In this document: positions 44,274 to 57,206 of the stretch, piece after piece
Position numbering within the stretch: the first letter of the stretch is position 1
Layout: each line of letters starts with the position of its first letter
Origin: Heterobilharzia americana
Taxonomy: Eukaryota; Platyhelminthes; Trematoda; Strigeidida; Schistosomatidae
Reading direction: 5' to 3'
DNA length: 64,000 nucleotides
NCBI GenBank assembly: GCA_944470555.2
Contig: OX104134.1
Location: 97,520,701 to 97,584,700, forward strand
Position numbers and translations under genes: made by a program
Notes under the pieces: model-generated
Database searches by the model: none
What the model was told of the DNA's origin: nothing
Seen by the model: the letters and a program-made list of their open reading frames with translations, nothing else

Positions 44274-47271
44274 TATTATTATTATTTTGTCCCTTGAGTT
44301 CCTAGTGGGATGTAGGGCTTCAGTAGCACGTCTCCATCCCACTCTTTTCTCTGCAATCTTTTAAACCTGGCTCAACGACTGCCCACAAGCTCTCATTTCT
44401 TCCTCACACTGTCTCCTCCATATCACCCTAGCGCCGGACGCTCAACTCGTCGTTTCCCATGCGGGTTGCACTTGAGTGCCTGGCGCGTGATGTTTTTGAA
44501 TGGTCTTCTCAGTGCATGCCCAATCCATCTCCACTTTCTTCTGCATATTTGTGGGGCGATGGGTTCTTGGTTGATTCGTTACCAGAGTTCCTTGCTGCTT
44601 ATTTTTTCTGGTCATCTGAGCTTCAGTATCGAGTCAGCGTAGGCTGTAGCTGTTGATGAATATCTGTTTTTGGAAATCCCTTTCGTAACGCGTCAAGTCT
44701 CTGAACCATATAGAAGCATAGACTTGACACTAGTGTTGAAAATCCGGATCTTGTTCTTTATGCTGAGTGTAGAAGATCTTCAAACTGGTTCACGTTAATG
44801 AAAGCCTGTCTTGCTGTATTTTTGATTCTGGCCTTGACGTCCTCGTGTGTGCCGCTGCCTGTAGTTGAAACGATGCTGCCCTGACTAGGTAGGTGAAGGA
44901 GACTGCTTCCTTCAGGTTTCTACCGTTCATCGTGATTGGTGCTTGTTGTTGATGCTGTTGTTCGTTGGGTATCTTCATCACCTCTGTCTTCTCTACGTTC
45001 ACCTGAATGAAGTACCGTCTTCACTGCTCTGCCTCTTCTGTCAACTTGTTGGTTCTCGTCTGTAGATCTTCCAGTTTGTGCGACAGGACATTAGACATAA
45101 ATCATCATCGGCAGTGAGATCCAAATCTCCTTCTGGGGTCTTTTCATCTGTCCATGGCTCCTCACAGTTTGCTACATGATCCAGTCCACTACAATCACCG
45201 TGATAGTAGGCAGCCTTGTATTACTCCTGTCTTCACTTCAAAGGCATCACTGAGCTTCCCATTGTGAATCACTCGGCATGTGACGTCTTCATATAGTTGT
45301 CGAATGAGATAAACAAACGTTTGTGGTATTCCATAGTGTTGAAGCAGTTGCCAAATCACTTATCGGTCAACGCTGTCGAAGGCATTTTCAAAGTCGATGA
45401 AGTTGAGGTACAGTTGAGTTGACTGCCATTCTATGCTCGGTTCTATGATGATGAGTAGAGTAGCGTTGCAACTTGATGTGCACATGATTTGTACTTCCTG
45501 AAGCCAGCCTGTTTTGGTTGTAGTTTTGAATCCAGAGGATCCTTTTGTCTCTCCAGGATGATGCGGCTTAATATTTCGCTCACTTGGGGTGGACAGGAGC
45601 GTGATTCCGTGCCAGTTTTTGCTAACAGTTAGGTCGCCCTTCTTCAGGAGTTTGACAAGGTAGTCCTTCTTCCAATCAGTTCGCAGGTATCTTCCCATCC
45701 TTCCAGACCTTCTGCAATGGTGGTGTGAGCATGTACGCTGTTGTCCCTCCGTCTGTTCTCAGTGCTTCTGGCTGGATTTCATCGGCCCCTGATGCTTTCC
45801 TGCATTTCAGTAGCTTTATAGCGTTCAGGACTTCGACTTTCGTCAAACGGCTTGTGTTTACTGGTAGTTCTGTGGCTGAAGGTGGCATTTCTGAACGAAG
45901 TGCAGGTGGTGGTCGATTCAAGAGCTTTTTGAAGTGCTTCATCATCTTCTCCCTTCTCAATCAGCTTCCATGTGTCCATCAAGATCCATTTCTTGTCCCG
46001 ACTTGCTTCTTCTTCTTCTTCCTTTCTAACACCGTTATGCAGGTTCCTTTCCACCTCTCTTTCACAGAGTTCCAGTCTTCTTCCACACACCTTTCTTCAC
46101 GGATCTTGCTCAATGTCTCCCACTTTTTCCCTGATACCTGACTGATGTGAAGATGTCACCTGTAGTTTCGTCCTTCACTTCGGTCTCTGTTCTGGGTGTT
46201 CAACTCGAACTATGGTCTATCACCAACTTCTGTGAAGTGAAGGCTTTCAACTTGATTTCGAAGGTAGGCTCCTTGCACTAGATAGTGGAGTGAGTGGTGT
46301 GAACCTACATCTGCTCCTCTTCGTGATTTGATCTCGTGTCCAGTTGGCTGGCTGTGTCTCCACTTTGAAATGAAGTCGATCTGATTTCTAGTGTAGTGTG
46401 TCCTGGTGTCTGGTGAAATCCTTGTGTTCGTACACATTGCCCCACTCCAATCACCAAATCGCTGAATGCGCAGAATTCTGCAAACAGTTCTCCATTCTCG
46501 TTCTTCATTTCACCAAGCGTTTCTCGACCCATGATAAATTCTCTTCTTGTGTTGTCTGCTCCCTCCCAGTTTGGCATTCATGTCGCCCATTAGAATTTTG
46601 ATGTTCTCAACTGCAGTCTTGTCCTGTACTGATTGTAGTTGTCTGTAGAATTCCTCCTTCTTCTCTTCATCTGAATTATTTGTAGGTCTATTGCGTAGAA
46701 TTGTATGATTGTGACTTTCCTTCCTTTTGAGTTGAATCTTGCTGTGATGGTCCTGATCCTGCAGGAGGAGATTCGTTCTCACTGCATGATAGAGAGCCTT
46801 CGATGCTTTTCAAGGGGACATCATGATGGCCACTCCATAACTCAGTGTGCTGTGCTCGTAGTTGTCGTCTGGGTGACAATATCGGAGTAGATTATTGACT
46901 CTGAAGTTGACAGATGGGAGAGTCCACTCCCATTCCATCTGCATATTCCTCGCAGACTCCAAGCACTCCTATGCTATACCTTCTCATCTCCTTGGTAATC
47001 TGGACAACCTTGCTAGGTTCATACATGTTGTGGACATTCCATCTCCGCATGTTTACTTTCGCTTCCATCGAGAGAAGGGAAGACACATCGGCCAATTGGC
47101 TTGCTAGAGACGTTTACCAACCGGCGTCATTTCGTCCCCCGATTCCAGCGAGGAATAAGTTTGTTTTTATTTCTTTTGTCTTCGCTTTGAAGTTTCTGTA
47201 GCGGTTGTATTGGTTTTCGGGGTAGGGGTGCTAGCCCTATGCCCAACCGTCCCTCTTTATCCGAGCTTAGG
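44274..47271 (-). mobile_element. SR2-like RTE retrotransposon, about 3.0 kb, nested in an SR3-like element
   Basis: It runs from a 5' end CCTAAGC (47271) to an AAT-repeat tail (44274). Order on the minus strand: endonuclease start MRRWNVHNMYEPSKVV (47050), ILMGDMNAKLGG (46600), NRPPPALRSE linker (45915), KASGADEIQPEAL finger (45800), NWHGITLLS (45620), FIDFENAFDSVD (45380), KTEVMKIP (44985). Frameshifts interrupt it at several points, including after LLSTPSE and a 5-bp insertion in the FTYLGS block (about 44885). It is otherwise near full length. Positions 45544-47271 have a near-identical inverted partner at 57207-58936. Confidence 0.88.
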
Positions 47272-49560
47272 ACCGGCAAGTAACTAGTGAACTAGTGATA
47301 AGTTGATTTCTTCTCTATCTTATAGATTGGAATGACCAGTGAAGTACACCAGTCTAACGGCACTACTTCTGATTCCCAGACACTACCTAGTAACTCGGTC
47401 ACTTTAGTTAGCGATTTCCTACCTCCATCCTTGAAACTTCAGGTGACATACTGTCAGGTCCTGCTGCTCTGCATCATTCCAGGTCCCAAACAGCTTCCTT
47501 AACTGCAAGGAGAGTTGAAGGATCGAAATTTACGTCCCATTCAGCTTCAGGCTAGATGTTGAGCAACTAAAGTGTTGCTGGGAACCAGTTGAACTGTGCT
47601 CCAAAGTGTTCTACCCAACGTTCCAACCATCTGTCTTAGAAAGTTACCAGCTTCTCATCTTTTTCGGTGACGGTTTCACTAACCATTGTTTTCTTCTTTT
47701 CATTATCCTTAAAAAGCCTAAATAGTTGCTGAGTATTGCCCAGCGATGCCTTCTCCACCTTCATCTCTCTTGTTTTCGTCACCTACCACTGCCCGCGACC
47801 AACCCAAACACTCGGTGAACTTACGTTTGAGTTACCTTCGTTCTTCAACGCGGTCAGAGCTCAATGAAACCAGTCTTCTTGCATCAATCAGCTCCAATGA
47901 CCTTGAAAAAATCCAGTGACGATGACTAAGCTTTGGATGCAGGTTAACAACTGTCTTTACGACTGTTTCTACAGCAGACGTAATATCACACCACGTTTCC
48001 TCAGGATGAGTATTTGTCATGTTCCGACAAAATGCTTAGCCAACTACTCTGTAAATACGTACTTGGCATCTTCATCTTCCAATAGAGTATACACAGGCTT
48101 CACTATCACCTGTTTACCGTGACCAGTAAAGTGCGACATACATAACCCCATACTACTGCGTGAGCGGAGTCCAAACAACTAATCCAGAAATAGTGGCAAT
48201 GCTCCACGGATGGCTGGCTTGGAGTAATATGATCTATCTATACCCTTCGTTGGTTTGAAGTCGGTGGATGCCATATGAGACAGTGTCTCTTCCTGTGCCT
48301 TAAGTTAGTGCTGGTCAGAAACGTGACTATCAGAACAAAATTGCAAGAGACGATCACCACTGTCCGTTCGTTGCCACGATACTCCGTAAATAACCCAAGA
48401 TGCCTTACTAACTGCCTCAGCGTTCAAGTCCTCTGCCATTATGACTACATCTGAACGTTTTGCTTTCTGCAGCAAAACTGGCAGCTTTTATAGAATTCAT
48501 CCTTTGCATCATCCGAACTATAGTCGGTGGGTGTGTAGGGGGAGATTACGAATACGCATCACCTAGTCTAACGATCCTTTCTAGTTCTTACAGATTCATT
48601 CAGTCGAACAGCAAATGAACAGCTGTTGACTGGTATCCAGTCGGGAAGCGCACATTCTACCCTACAACTCAATACTATGCTCACACCAACCAGCGAGTCC
48701 ACGACAACTGCCCACTGAGTCTCTGAATACTTACAAGGTCAATTTAATAACCACACTCAGGTCCTCTATACATGTCTCAGAAACACAATATGCACCCATG
48801 GCTCGTGATCCTAGTTCCAGCGAGCGACGCTTGCTATCAGATTTGGCACAGATCTTGGATGTTGAAAGCTCCTACATGAGATGGATGACCGGGTCTTAAA
48901 AGACCACCTACGAGGTTTCGATGACTTTCATCGTTCCCAATAGTTGCAAAGTAAAAGGTTGGGGAAGGTGTAAGAAGCTTAATATTAGTATCAGGTGAAG
49001 GCAAAGGAGACAGCTGAGAAAGATAGGTTGTTTGATTGGACACTGTGTACTACTGGAGGCGTGCGAGCGGTTGACACTTCACTCTCCACACTAAGGAAGG
49101 CTAGTTCTTACTGAGGTACCTGAAAAAGGGATAGCGCATGACCACAGGACCTAAAGGATGTCTGCTTGAGACCTGTCATACATGGTCTTTCTGCAAGTTC
49201 GAAATTTTGGTGTTTCGCTCTAGAATTCGAATATGAATCTGTCACAGGCGTCGGCATGCCGCGGGGTGATGGAAGTGTTCTATTTTCGAAGTGCACCTTT
49301 TCTACCCCTGCCCCTTTCTCATAGAGGCACTGCTATGCATACAAGGGAAACACCTTACTGTTGTCACACTCCCATCCAGTTAAGAGCATGACTTCACCCT
49401 CATACCCTCCCCTCATCATAGCGTAGCGATTTACACTATAATGATAACTGCTTTATGTCTAACTACTAGCCAACAGACCTTTGTGGTATGGTAGGATCTT
49501 GAAGGAACAAGCGTTCCAGCCAGTAAAGCTCTTTGGGTCACTGTGATATAAAAGCGCGAC
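47272..49560 (-). mobile_element. 5' part of the SR3-like element hosting the SR2-like insertion
   Basis: A leader (48940-49560) resembling the block at 23790-24510 is followed by the endonuclease start GHPSHVGAFNIQDLCQI (48890-48840). The endonuclease end, with PEETWCDITSAVETVVKTVV, lies at 48010-47940. The RT finger CRAAGPDSMSPEV is near 47470 and the sequence reaches a broken IPIYK block where the SR2-like element begins. Stops and frameshifts are frequent. It continues at 43430-44273. Confidence 0.75.
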
Positions 49561-49599
49561 TGCCATATCAAGGTAGCAGCTATAGGTCCTAGCAACCTT

Positions 49600-49745
49600 G
49601 TTCACATTTGTGCAGTAGGCAATGAGCCATAGCTATTGTGAGAGAACCAATGATACTGCCCAGCTACCCATACTTCGGTAGGTGGATAAAGGTTCGAACC
49701 CGTGGCCTGCTGGTTGAAAGCCAACTCTCCAGACCAATGGGTATC
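49600..49745 (-). mobile_element. tRNA-like SINE, family 1, copy 4
   Basis: Antisense copy with TTGTGCAGTAGGCAATGAGC, AATGATACTGCCCAGC, ACTTCGGTAGGTGG, GGTTCGAACCCGTGG (a perfect B box) and CCAGACCAATGGG. It is among the better preserved copies. Confidence 0.7.
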
Positions 49746-49899
49746 ACCCCCAACACATCCTAGTTACATAATGAACACTAAGAGATGAACCGAACTAAAA
49801 AAAAGCGAAATTTGTAATATAAGAATGTAATATAGAAAAGTCCTGTGTTCCATTAGGAACCCGAGGGACAAATAATATAAATAGAGAGATGAAAACTAA

Positions 49900-51420
49900 A
49901 GAGAAAAGGAAAGACAAAAAACCAAAACAAAACCTAAACAACCATTACTATGTAAAGGTCCAAGATGCCACACCTCATACCAGCATATCAAGCTCGAGAA
50001 AACTAAGATAAATGATAGAATAAATAATGAATCGGTCAAAAGTAGTAAAAGATGGGAAGAAGAAAATAATCAGTTCGGTTTACCGATTAAAATAAGGATA
50101 CTGTGGGGAAACATGGATTCTGAGCCGTCACCTAGAGTCAACAACCACTGGCCTGTTGTCACGCAAACGTAACCGCGAAGTCTACATTTCTTTACACAGC
50201 TCAGAACAACAGCCAAAGGCTTCATGCAATAATCTCATATTTTATTTTGACCTTCGCTAACCGTTTTTCAACCTGAACCCTCTTCAATCAACGCTGTGCG
50301 ACGAAGAAGACAGTGACTAGGTGTGCGTAACACATATATACACCAGCCACCTGAGCCGATAAAGGTTCACAAACTCATCAACCTGACTTTTCTCACCCCC
50401 ATAAAACCTTAAACCTGACTTCTACACTACTGATGTTGTGGCACCAAAGACATACGACTAATGCCACAAAGACGACGGCGGTAGAACAACTGAAGCCCTT
50501 ACGCATCCTCTACCTTTAGAGGTCATGTTTCACAACCAAACAGCAGACCGGAGCGAACCGCCGCACAGCACACTCGATCCATGATCGACAATTGGATACC
50601 ACGGTGCCGCGACAGATGGCATAAGTTGGCGGAAGCCGATCGAGTCTTTTGTTCCCGTGTAAAGATCTCGTCCGCCATCGACCCAGCTAAGTGAAGTGGT
50701 CAACCAGCTCACTCTCGACTGTTACCTGAGGCACCGATGAAAATCAGCCATGGAGAAATAATTTGCAGTTAGGTGGTGAGAAACATCTCATTTCCAAACT
50801 GTCCCTCAACGTGTCCGTAGGACTCTGTATTTGGTAAGTCTTCACTTAACAGGACTATGTCATCTGCGTACCCCAGATCTACCAAGGATTCTATGGTAAG
50901 ATAGATCCTTGTGAAGTCAGACGACGACGGGGAGACCTCTATAAGCACGTTTATGATAAAGGTCCAGGCGTTCTCCAACTAACGCATGATTACTATTCAA
51001 ACACGTTTTCCAGAAGGAGTGGCAATCTTTAACCAAACCTCTCCAGCAATAACTTATTGTGAAACGGTATGTCCATCAATGAGTTGAAGTTAGTGAACAC
51101 CACGTCAGAAAATGTCCATCTTTATATGTGGAGTTCGAGCTAGCCAAAAATATAAGGTTGTCTGCTCTTAGTTATATCGGCTATTCGCCGTTACGTTTGT
51201 TCAACTAAGACTTAAGAAGTGTCACTTAAGTCCACTCTGTCTGGCTTAGCCCAATTCACCTGTGTATTGAAATCACTCGCTATGACACCCACATATGAAC
51301 GTTTGGCTTTAAGTAGAAGGCCAGACAATTTCCAGTAGAACTAATCTTTATCTTCAGTTGAAGTGCAATTTGTGGATGTCAGGCGAGATCACAAAGGGGC
51401 AAAGGCTAGTCCCACTGCTC
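49900..51420 (-). mobile_element. Decayed SR3-like RTE retrotransposon fragment
   Basis: LVDLGYADDIVLLSEDLPN keeps the catalytic YADD (50890-50830). It is preceded by FIINVLIEVSPSSSDFT and followed by SWVDGGRDLYTGTKDSIGFR. The C-terminal block and 3' UTR (GGTGTGGCATCTTGGACC on the minus strand) end near 49940, followed by an A-rich stretch. A degraded endonuclease region may reach 51420. The frame is broken in many places. Confidence 0.65.
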
Positions 51421-51824
51421 TTCTTAGTACTCACAACACCATTCAGCTAAACAGTGCAATGGTGATTGTCAACTAGGATTCAAACAACTAGCACACTTTT
51501 TGCTTTAGATCTGCGTCATGCCTGCACCTGCAAAACCACAAGGACTAGCCAGGGAACTTTTAAAAGCTTGAAGAGTGAATTTTGCAGATTCGCAAAGATG
51601 AAAGTGTGAAGTATACTGTGTAACTACACCTGAGTCCCGTATGCACTTCAGAAACAGCACACATCCATGAGCTGAAGTGCCAGAATCCCGGCTACCGAAG
51701 TTTGCTGTCCGATTTGGTTGTGTGAACATTGAAAGCTTCAATAAGTAGTTCAGAGCACGGTCTCAGGAAACCGGAGATGCTATCGTGAAAATTCGAATCA
51801 TCATGAACTTCAGAGTTGGATTTT

Positions 51825-51975
51825 GTGGAGCTATGGACCATTGGTTTGGGCAGGTGATTCAACTAGTGGATTACGGGTTTGAACCCAGCTCCAATTATCG
51901 AGGTTTGGGGAGTCAGTCAGCCTTCTCACAATAGGTGTGGCTTACTGTCTATTGCATGAATATGCACAAGATTGC
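51825..51975 (+). mobile_element. tRNA-like SINE, family 1, copy 5
   Basis: Full-order copy: GGAGCTATGGACCATTGG (A-box region), GGGTTTGAACCCAGC (B-box region), ATCGAGGTTTGGGGAG, AATAGGTGTGGC and TGAATATGCACAAG. It is the reference copy for the family orientation. Confidence 0.7.
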
Positions 51976-53445
51976 TGAGTGCGATTCAATTTCGATTCGA
52001 TCTAGGTACTTAACTTTTAATCAGTAAGTCACGGTATCAAACCACACCCCAAACCTACCGAGATCTAGATGGACAGATTCGCGATAGAGAATTAACAGAA
52101 ATGTGAAGAAAACTTAGAAGGAAATGAAGTAGTCTGATGGTAGTTAGAAGAGGTTGAAGTGCTGACAGAAGTATGACAGCATTCGATACTTACCGGCTAC
52201 TCACACCGCAAAGTTACTTTTTGAGGAACCTGAAGAAAGTGAACTAGTAAGAATTTGGATTCACGGCAAAGAGAGAGGTGTTAGATTTCTGTTACAAACG
52301 GTCTAATTAGACATTTTTCTCAAAGTCAACCGTCATTCCACCCTAGTTTGTTCATTAACTGTCAAAAAGGTAGTGTTATTTACTCTTATGTCCATGTAGG
52401 AAGAAAAACCCTTAAAGCTGGTACTGGAATCAAGCCAGTATGTGGTGTGTTATTTTTAGGGTCAGCCACTTTCAACCTTTTCTCCAAAGAAGCAGCGGCT
52501 TTAAATGCTGGTTGTTTGGGGTGTGGATACTATGACCACTATACAGTTTTAGCAGGTCCTCGTTTCCTTTTGTCTCTGCAATACTGTTTATGTATTCAAA
52601 CGTTATATTGCAAAGACAGAAAGCAAAGAATTTCAGGCAGAGAAACGACAAACCGCTGTGCCAGTTTAGTAATCAATGGTGGAAACTTAATTTTTTCTAT
52701 CAACGAAGAAACAAAAGATACAAGTATCACTTGAAAAATATTCCTACACAGTAAGAAAGAGTTGATGATCATGTCGTCTAGCAAGGCGATGAAAGCTTCA
52801 CGATTAAACAACCCAGCTCAGAGAACACAATACAAACAAGATCATTCACCTGAGCTACAAATATTCTCCATTATTTCAGAGTTGAAACTTTACTTCACCG
52901 AACATGGTTTTCCCAGCAATACAATACGTAACAGTCCAGAAGAGAAAACCTTCATATTTATTGCCTTATAGTGACATGCTGTTTAAACAGATCATGAAAC
53001 AGGCTGTAACAATGTGACTAACTGCCCGGGATCCTATGACTGATGATAAACTCTCATACAAATTCTGTGGTCATGTTTGGATGGATAGTAATAGTCCTAC
53101 CTATTTTTCGGAAGGAAAATACACTTAAGCGAAGTCCAGAAACTCCTGGACGGTACGCTGAATATATTAACTGGTTAATCATATAACAATTTGACTTCAC
53201 CGACCACATTAACGCAAACATCATTGTTAATCAACACTGAGTGCGAATTTAACCAAGAAACTATCTGGATAACCATCTGTCTAATTTTTATCGAAAGATT
53301 CAGGATCCAATCATAGCCATCCTATCCACCAGGAGTTCAAAGACATCACACTTCAAAACATACTGTCATAAAAAAATGGACCGAATTTCCAGTTATATCA
53401 AATAAAATCCAATTAAAACCTTAAACAGAAATGCATCGCTCCAAG
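51976..53445. other. Unassigned DNA with one 128-codon open frame
   Basis: The plus frame 52348-52734 has Cys- and Gly-rich stretches (NAGCLGCGYYDHY) but matches no family I know and lacks splice support. The opposite frame 52596-52811 is no more convincing. I call no gene here. Confidence 0.35.
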
Positions 53446-53449
53446 TTAC

Positions 53450-53760
53450 CACGCTTCACAGTAACATGCAAATGGATCGAGAAAAAGTTACCTGAATCAT
53501 GGTTGGTGAGAATATTCAAACTTTAGAAGACACCAAAGAGCGAGTACGTTTGCACCACCGTGATGGGTTTTGATAAACGGTCTTGAACTACTGATTTTCA
53601 TTGTCTCGAGAAGCCTACTCAGGCATTTTACACCTACCGACATTACTCAAAGCAACAGTTAGAGACATCATGGATTGGTGCCATGTCTTGGTATAGCCAT
53701 CTAGAACCCTCTTCCAAACTGTCACTTATCTTCAAGTACCCCTAGCATTAGCTAAAAAGG
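53450..53760 (-). mobile_element. 3' fragment of an SR3-like element
   Basis: It parallels 42040-42260: TTCAAACTTTAGAAGACACC, then the RNQWLE-like and TKTWHQ-like coding blocks and the SHVGR block, all heavily mutated. Confidence 0.6.
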
Positions 53761-53919
53761 CTGATTACCTTGGAAATGATCACAGAACGTTAATGACAAT
53801 AAACCTAGTACCTTCTCCATAACGAAGAGGAAAATTTGTCAACCGAATCAACAAACAAATGTTGGTCAGCGAAAGACAAGCTTATGGCACGAATTCACTT
53901 CATCAGATACCTAAATATA

Positions 53920-54620
53920 CCACAAGAATGTTCATATATGTATTTAGGCGTAAGACAAGAGCTGATAGTATCTGATAGATGGGATACTAATACCTGACGT
54001 CAAGGAAATTATAGACTTGGGAGTCATAATCGGCCATAACTTGAAAACATCTACAAATTCCACTAAAGATGCAACACAATGGTCCCGGGTATTGTGGTCT
54101 CTTTGTAGAGCATACAATTGCTTCGGGGAAGACATATTTCGGATATGGCACCTCACCTATGTGCGGCTCCATCTCGAATGCTGCATTCAAACGATCAGTC
54201 CTAGCTTCATAAAAGATGCTAAAGCACCAGAACGAGTTAAACGACTTGGTGCTAAGTTGGCGGCTGATCTGTCTAGCGTATCATAAGAGAACCCTTTCGA
54301 TACTAAGTCCTTTATCCATTCCTAGAGGGGAGAGAACCTTATATAATCAGCCCATCTTCCTAACAATAACCTATTGACTGATGTCTTATCTTTCTCTTTC
54401 TCTTAAAAATGGATCATCTTTGAGGCCACCAAAAGAAAATTCAAAACCTACGAATAAACCAACTCAGCATGAGTTTATGCTTCTCACATAGAATTGTCAA
54501 CGACCGGAATTCCTAACCCCAACAAGTGGTATCGGCTGCTCCGTTGAATACACTTGAGGAGAAATTATACTTTAGTGGATAAATCTACCCAAAAGATTAA
54601 GGCAAACCAGTTGGCCTACA
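53920..54620 (+). mobile_element. CR1/SR1-like retrotransposon, C-terminal fragment
   Basis: A plus frame reads KEIIDLGVIIGHNLKT, then TYVRLHLECCIQTISPSFI, KDAKAPERVKRLGAKLAADL and SSVS. This is the order of the CR1-type C-terminal region (KDLGV, VRP.LEYC, LERVQR). After a stop near 54284, degraded sequence continues to about 54600 with NPNKWYRLL. The reverse transcriptase core is absent. Confidence 0.75.
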
Positions 54621-54799
54621 ACATTTATTACTGAAAACTGCCCAGTCAACATTCTGCGGGAAAACGAAGAGAAAAACGTAGGCCATTTTCAGAACACGGA
54701 GAAAACTGAAAGAAACGAACGGTAGAAAAAACATGGGGCAAAACTCGTGGCTTTCCAACATTGTTCCAAATTTTCGATGCCACTTTTCCACATGGCCCC

Positions 54800-57206
54800 T
54801 CGTTTTGATGACTAAATGACTCAGTTTCGAATCGCTGAACCAACTGAAACAGATGAAAAAACTCTAGTGAAGCACTAACGCTATAAAATGAACAACAGAT
54901 ATATAATGAATGAATTTATAAGCAACTTCTGAACAAAGACGACATACAGACATAGTCAGATTGCAAAAGTCCCACCGATATCTGAAAGTGGCGGTTAACT
55001 ATTTTGTAACCTCTAAACTATGTGCTAAGTCTTCATTTCAGATAGTGTTTGATGGAATGGAAATATCATCTGTCTGACAAGATTTTCACGTCTAGGAGTA
55101 GAAATAAATAATTTCCTTAGCATATAAATTAACGTGAAAGGCAGTTAAAGAGAAGAAACGATCAACGGAGGAAGAGCAAGTTACTACTGACTGAACTCTC
55201 TGTTACCTTGAAATTTGACATCAAGTCCATGTTTACGAAGTTAAGAGGAAGAAGTCTGAACCTCTTCTGCCAGAATGGGATCTGAAAACTCAAAAGTACC
55301 TAGACGGTAGAAGTAAAGCCTGATACTGTGTAGTCAAAGTATGTAGTTAAAATTTAATTTCTGTTCTTTCTCTACAGATCATGATTATTGTGATTTCTTG
55401 CCATCCATGATTTTCGGTTTTGGCCCAGCATATGCCTGAAGATATTTTTAGACCCTGTCCTCTGACTTTGAACCATTGTTTTTATTTGTAGGAAGTGGTA
55501 CACTCAGTCAGTTTCTTGGCGATTTCACTGCTAGTCTTTTTATCGAGTGGCCTAGCTGTTCTTCAAATCCCTATATAGCTTAATTCCTTCGTGGCTCTGA
55601 TGCCGCCTACTATGGCCGTATCGAAGGAAATTCGTGTGATGTGTCTCATTAGCTTCAGCCGGGCTGCTTCAGCGGTGGACTAAAGATGATGCTCATGACG
55701 GAGTCAGAGCCCTAGTGATCCTATTAACCTTCAGCGTAATATTTTCCCCTTAACTCAATAGCCTAGGGCTCAGCAAGACTCAGCATTGATGCTAATCTTC
55801 ACAGTTTCATTAAACTTGCCAAGCTGAGGGAACCTGGCCAACCACGTACGATATTTGGCACACCATGGTGTTACGTTGCACTGCTAGTAATCGACACTCC
55901 AGTACGACCTCCAAAATATATTACTCCATTCAACCACGCTATCGCGTTCTTCCTTGATCTCGTATTCGTGGGTATATTACGAGCAGGAGCGATTTGTGGC
56001 TGGCTTCTACATTTGTCAAGTTCCCACAAAGGCAACTTCCAAACCACCAACTAGGTACTACAACCCACTGATGAAAACCAGTTTGGAGGTGACTGAATAT
56101 GATTCTCATGCTTCAGAACTGAAAGTAAGCACCCAGCGTGACTAGAACTATGGAGACTGACTCCGAACTGATTCTCAAGGACCCCTGAACAACCACCAAA
56201 ATGACCAGTTTAACTTATTTCGGTTAAAAGGTGGATTTTCTTATGATCGAGGGACCTAACTGTTCACTTCTGCAGCTGACTGGGGGGCCCTTAAAGTCAT
56301 TCATTTTTTCCGCACCTTAGATTAATTCGGCCCTTTCGCGTAAACTACACACACACGAATAGGTTCGGCAGGTGTTTTAACACTTATCGTTTTCTAGTCT
56401 CTGAGTGGCCTCTTATAACACTCAACGTTGTGGAAAGTATTTCGTCAAAACATTTTCTGCAAATCTCTTTGTTGAGACTTAAGTTTTCGCAATAGACGTT
56501 CGACCGAACATTTTCAGTTTTTCGAACATTTTTGAGTATTAACGTTGTCAAAACGTCTTTTGATGTCGTTGAGTGCATGTTGTCAGTTTGATCCACCAAG
56601 ACTAAATAAGAGTTTTACTCATGGTTTGAACTTCTCGTCACTTATGAAAAATAGAATAACTATGACCACATTTACGACTGACTTGACTTCCACTCCACTG
56701 ATGATGGAGGTATGCAGTGCGATGCACATGGATGCTGGTCCCACAGTGTTTATTGAACTGACATCAGCCATAAATAAGCGCTGCGGTAGATCGGTTTGGA
56801 CCTAGTTGTGCGCCTTTCAATGCAAGCAACCGTCTGCCTCCATATGGAAAGCTGTAGAAATGCTGTTGATGCGAAAATACGCACAAGGAGACAGCCTCTA
56901 ACCGGCAAGTGCTGAGTCCAATGGTGCTGAAGCAAATGCAGTCGGGGGAAAATTCTATAAAACACCGAAAAGTAGACCAATGTTGCGCGACAGCGATTTG
57001 ATGAGAGATGCTGTAACATCGGTTCTTAAGTCCAAATTGTATGAGCGAAAGCAATAGCGCATTACCCAGCAGCAATAATATCTGACGTTTAATGGAGAGA
57101 CGATGTCTCTATCCATGCCAAGATCACTAATGTTACGAGAATTGGGTTTCCATAAGAGAGAATTCAACCTCGCCTAGTTTCATAGTTGATCAGTTTACTA
57201 AACGAA
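54800..57206. other. Unassigned DNA
   Basis: The open frames are short and mutually overlapping on both strands (for example 56384-57167), with no recognisable domain. It is probably old repeat DNA. Confidence 0.35.

Noticed and set aside
45725..46141. A 138-codon plus frame, repeated at 58336-58755 on the minus strand
   Set aside because: It is the antisense shadow of the SR2-like element. Its duplication simply follows the duplication of the element.
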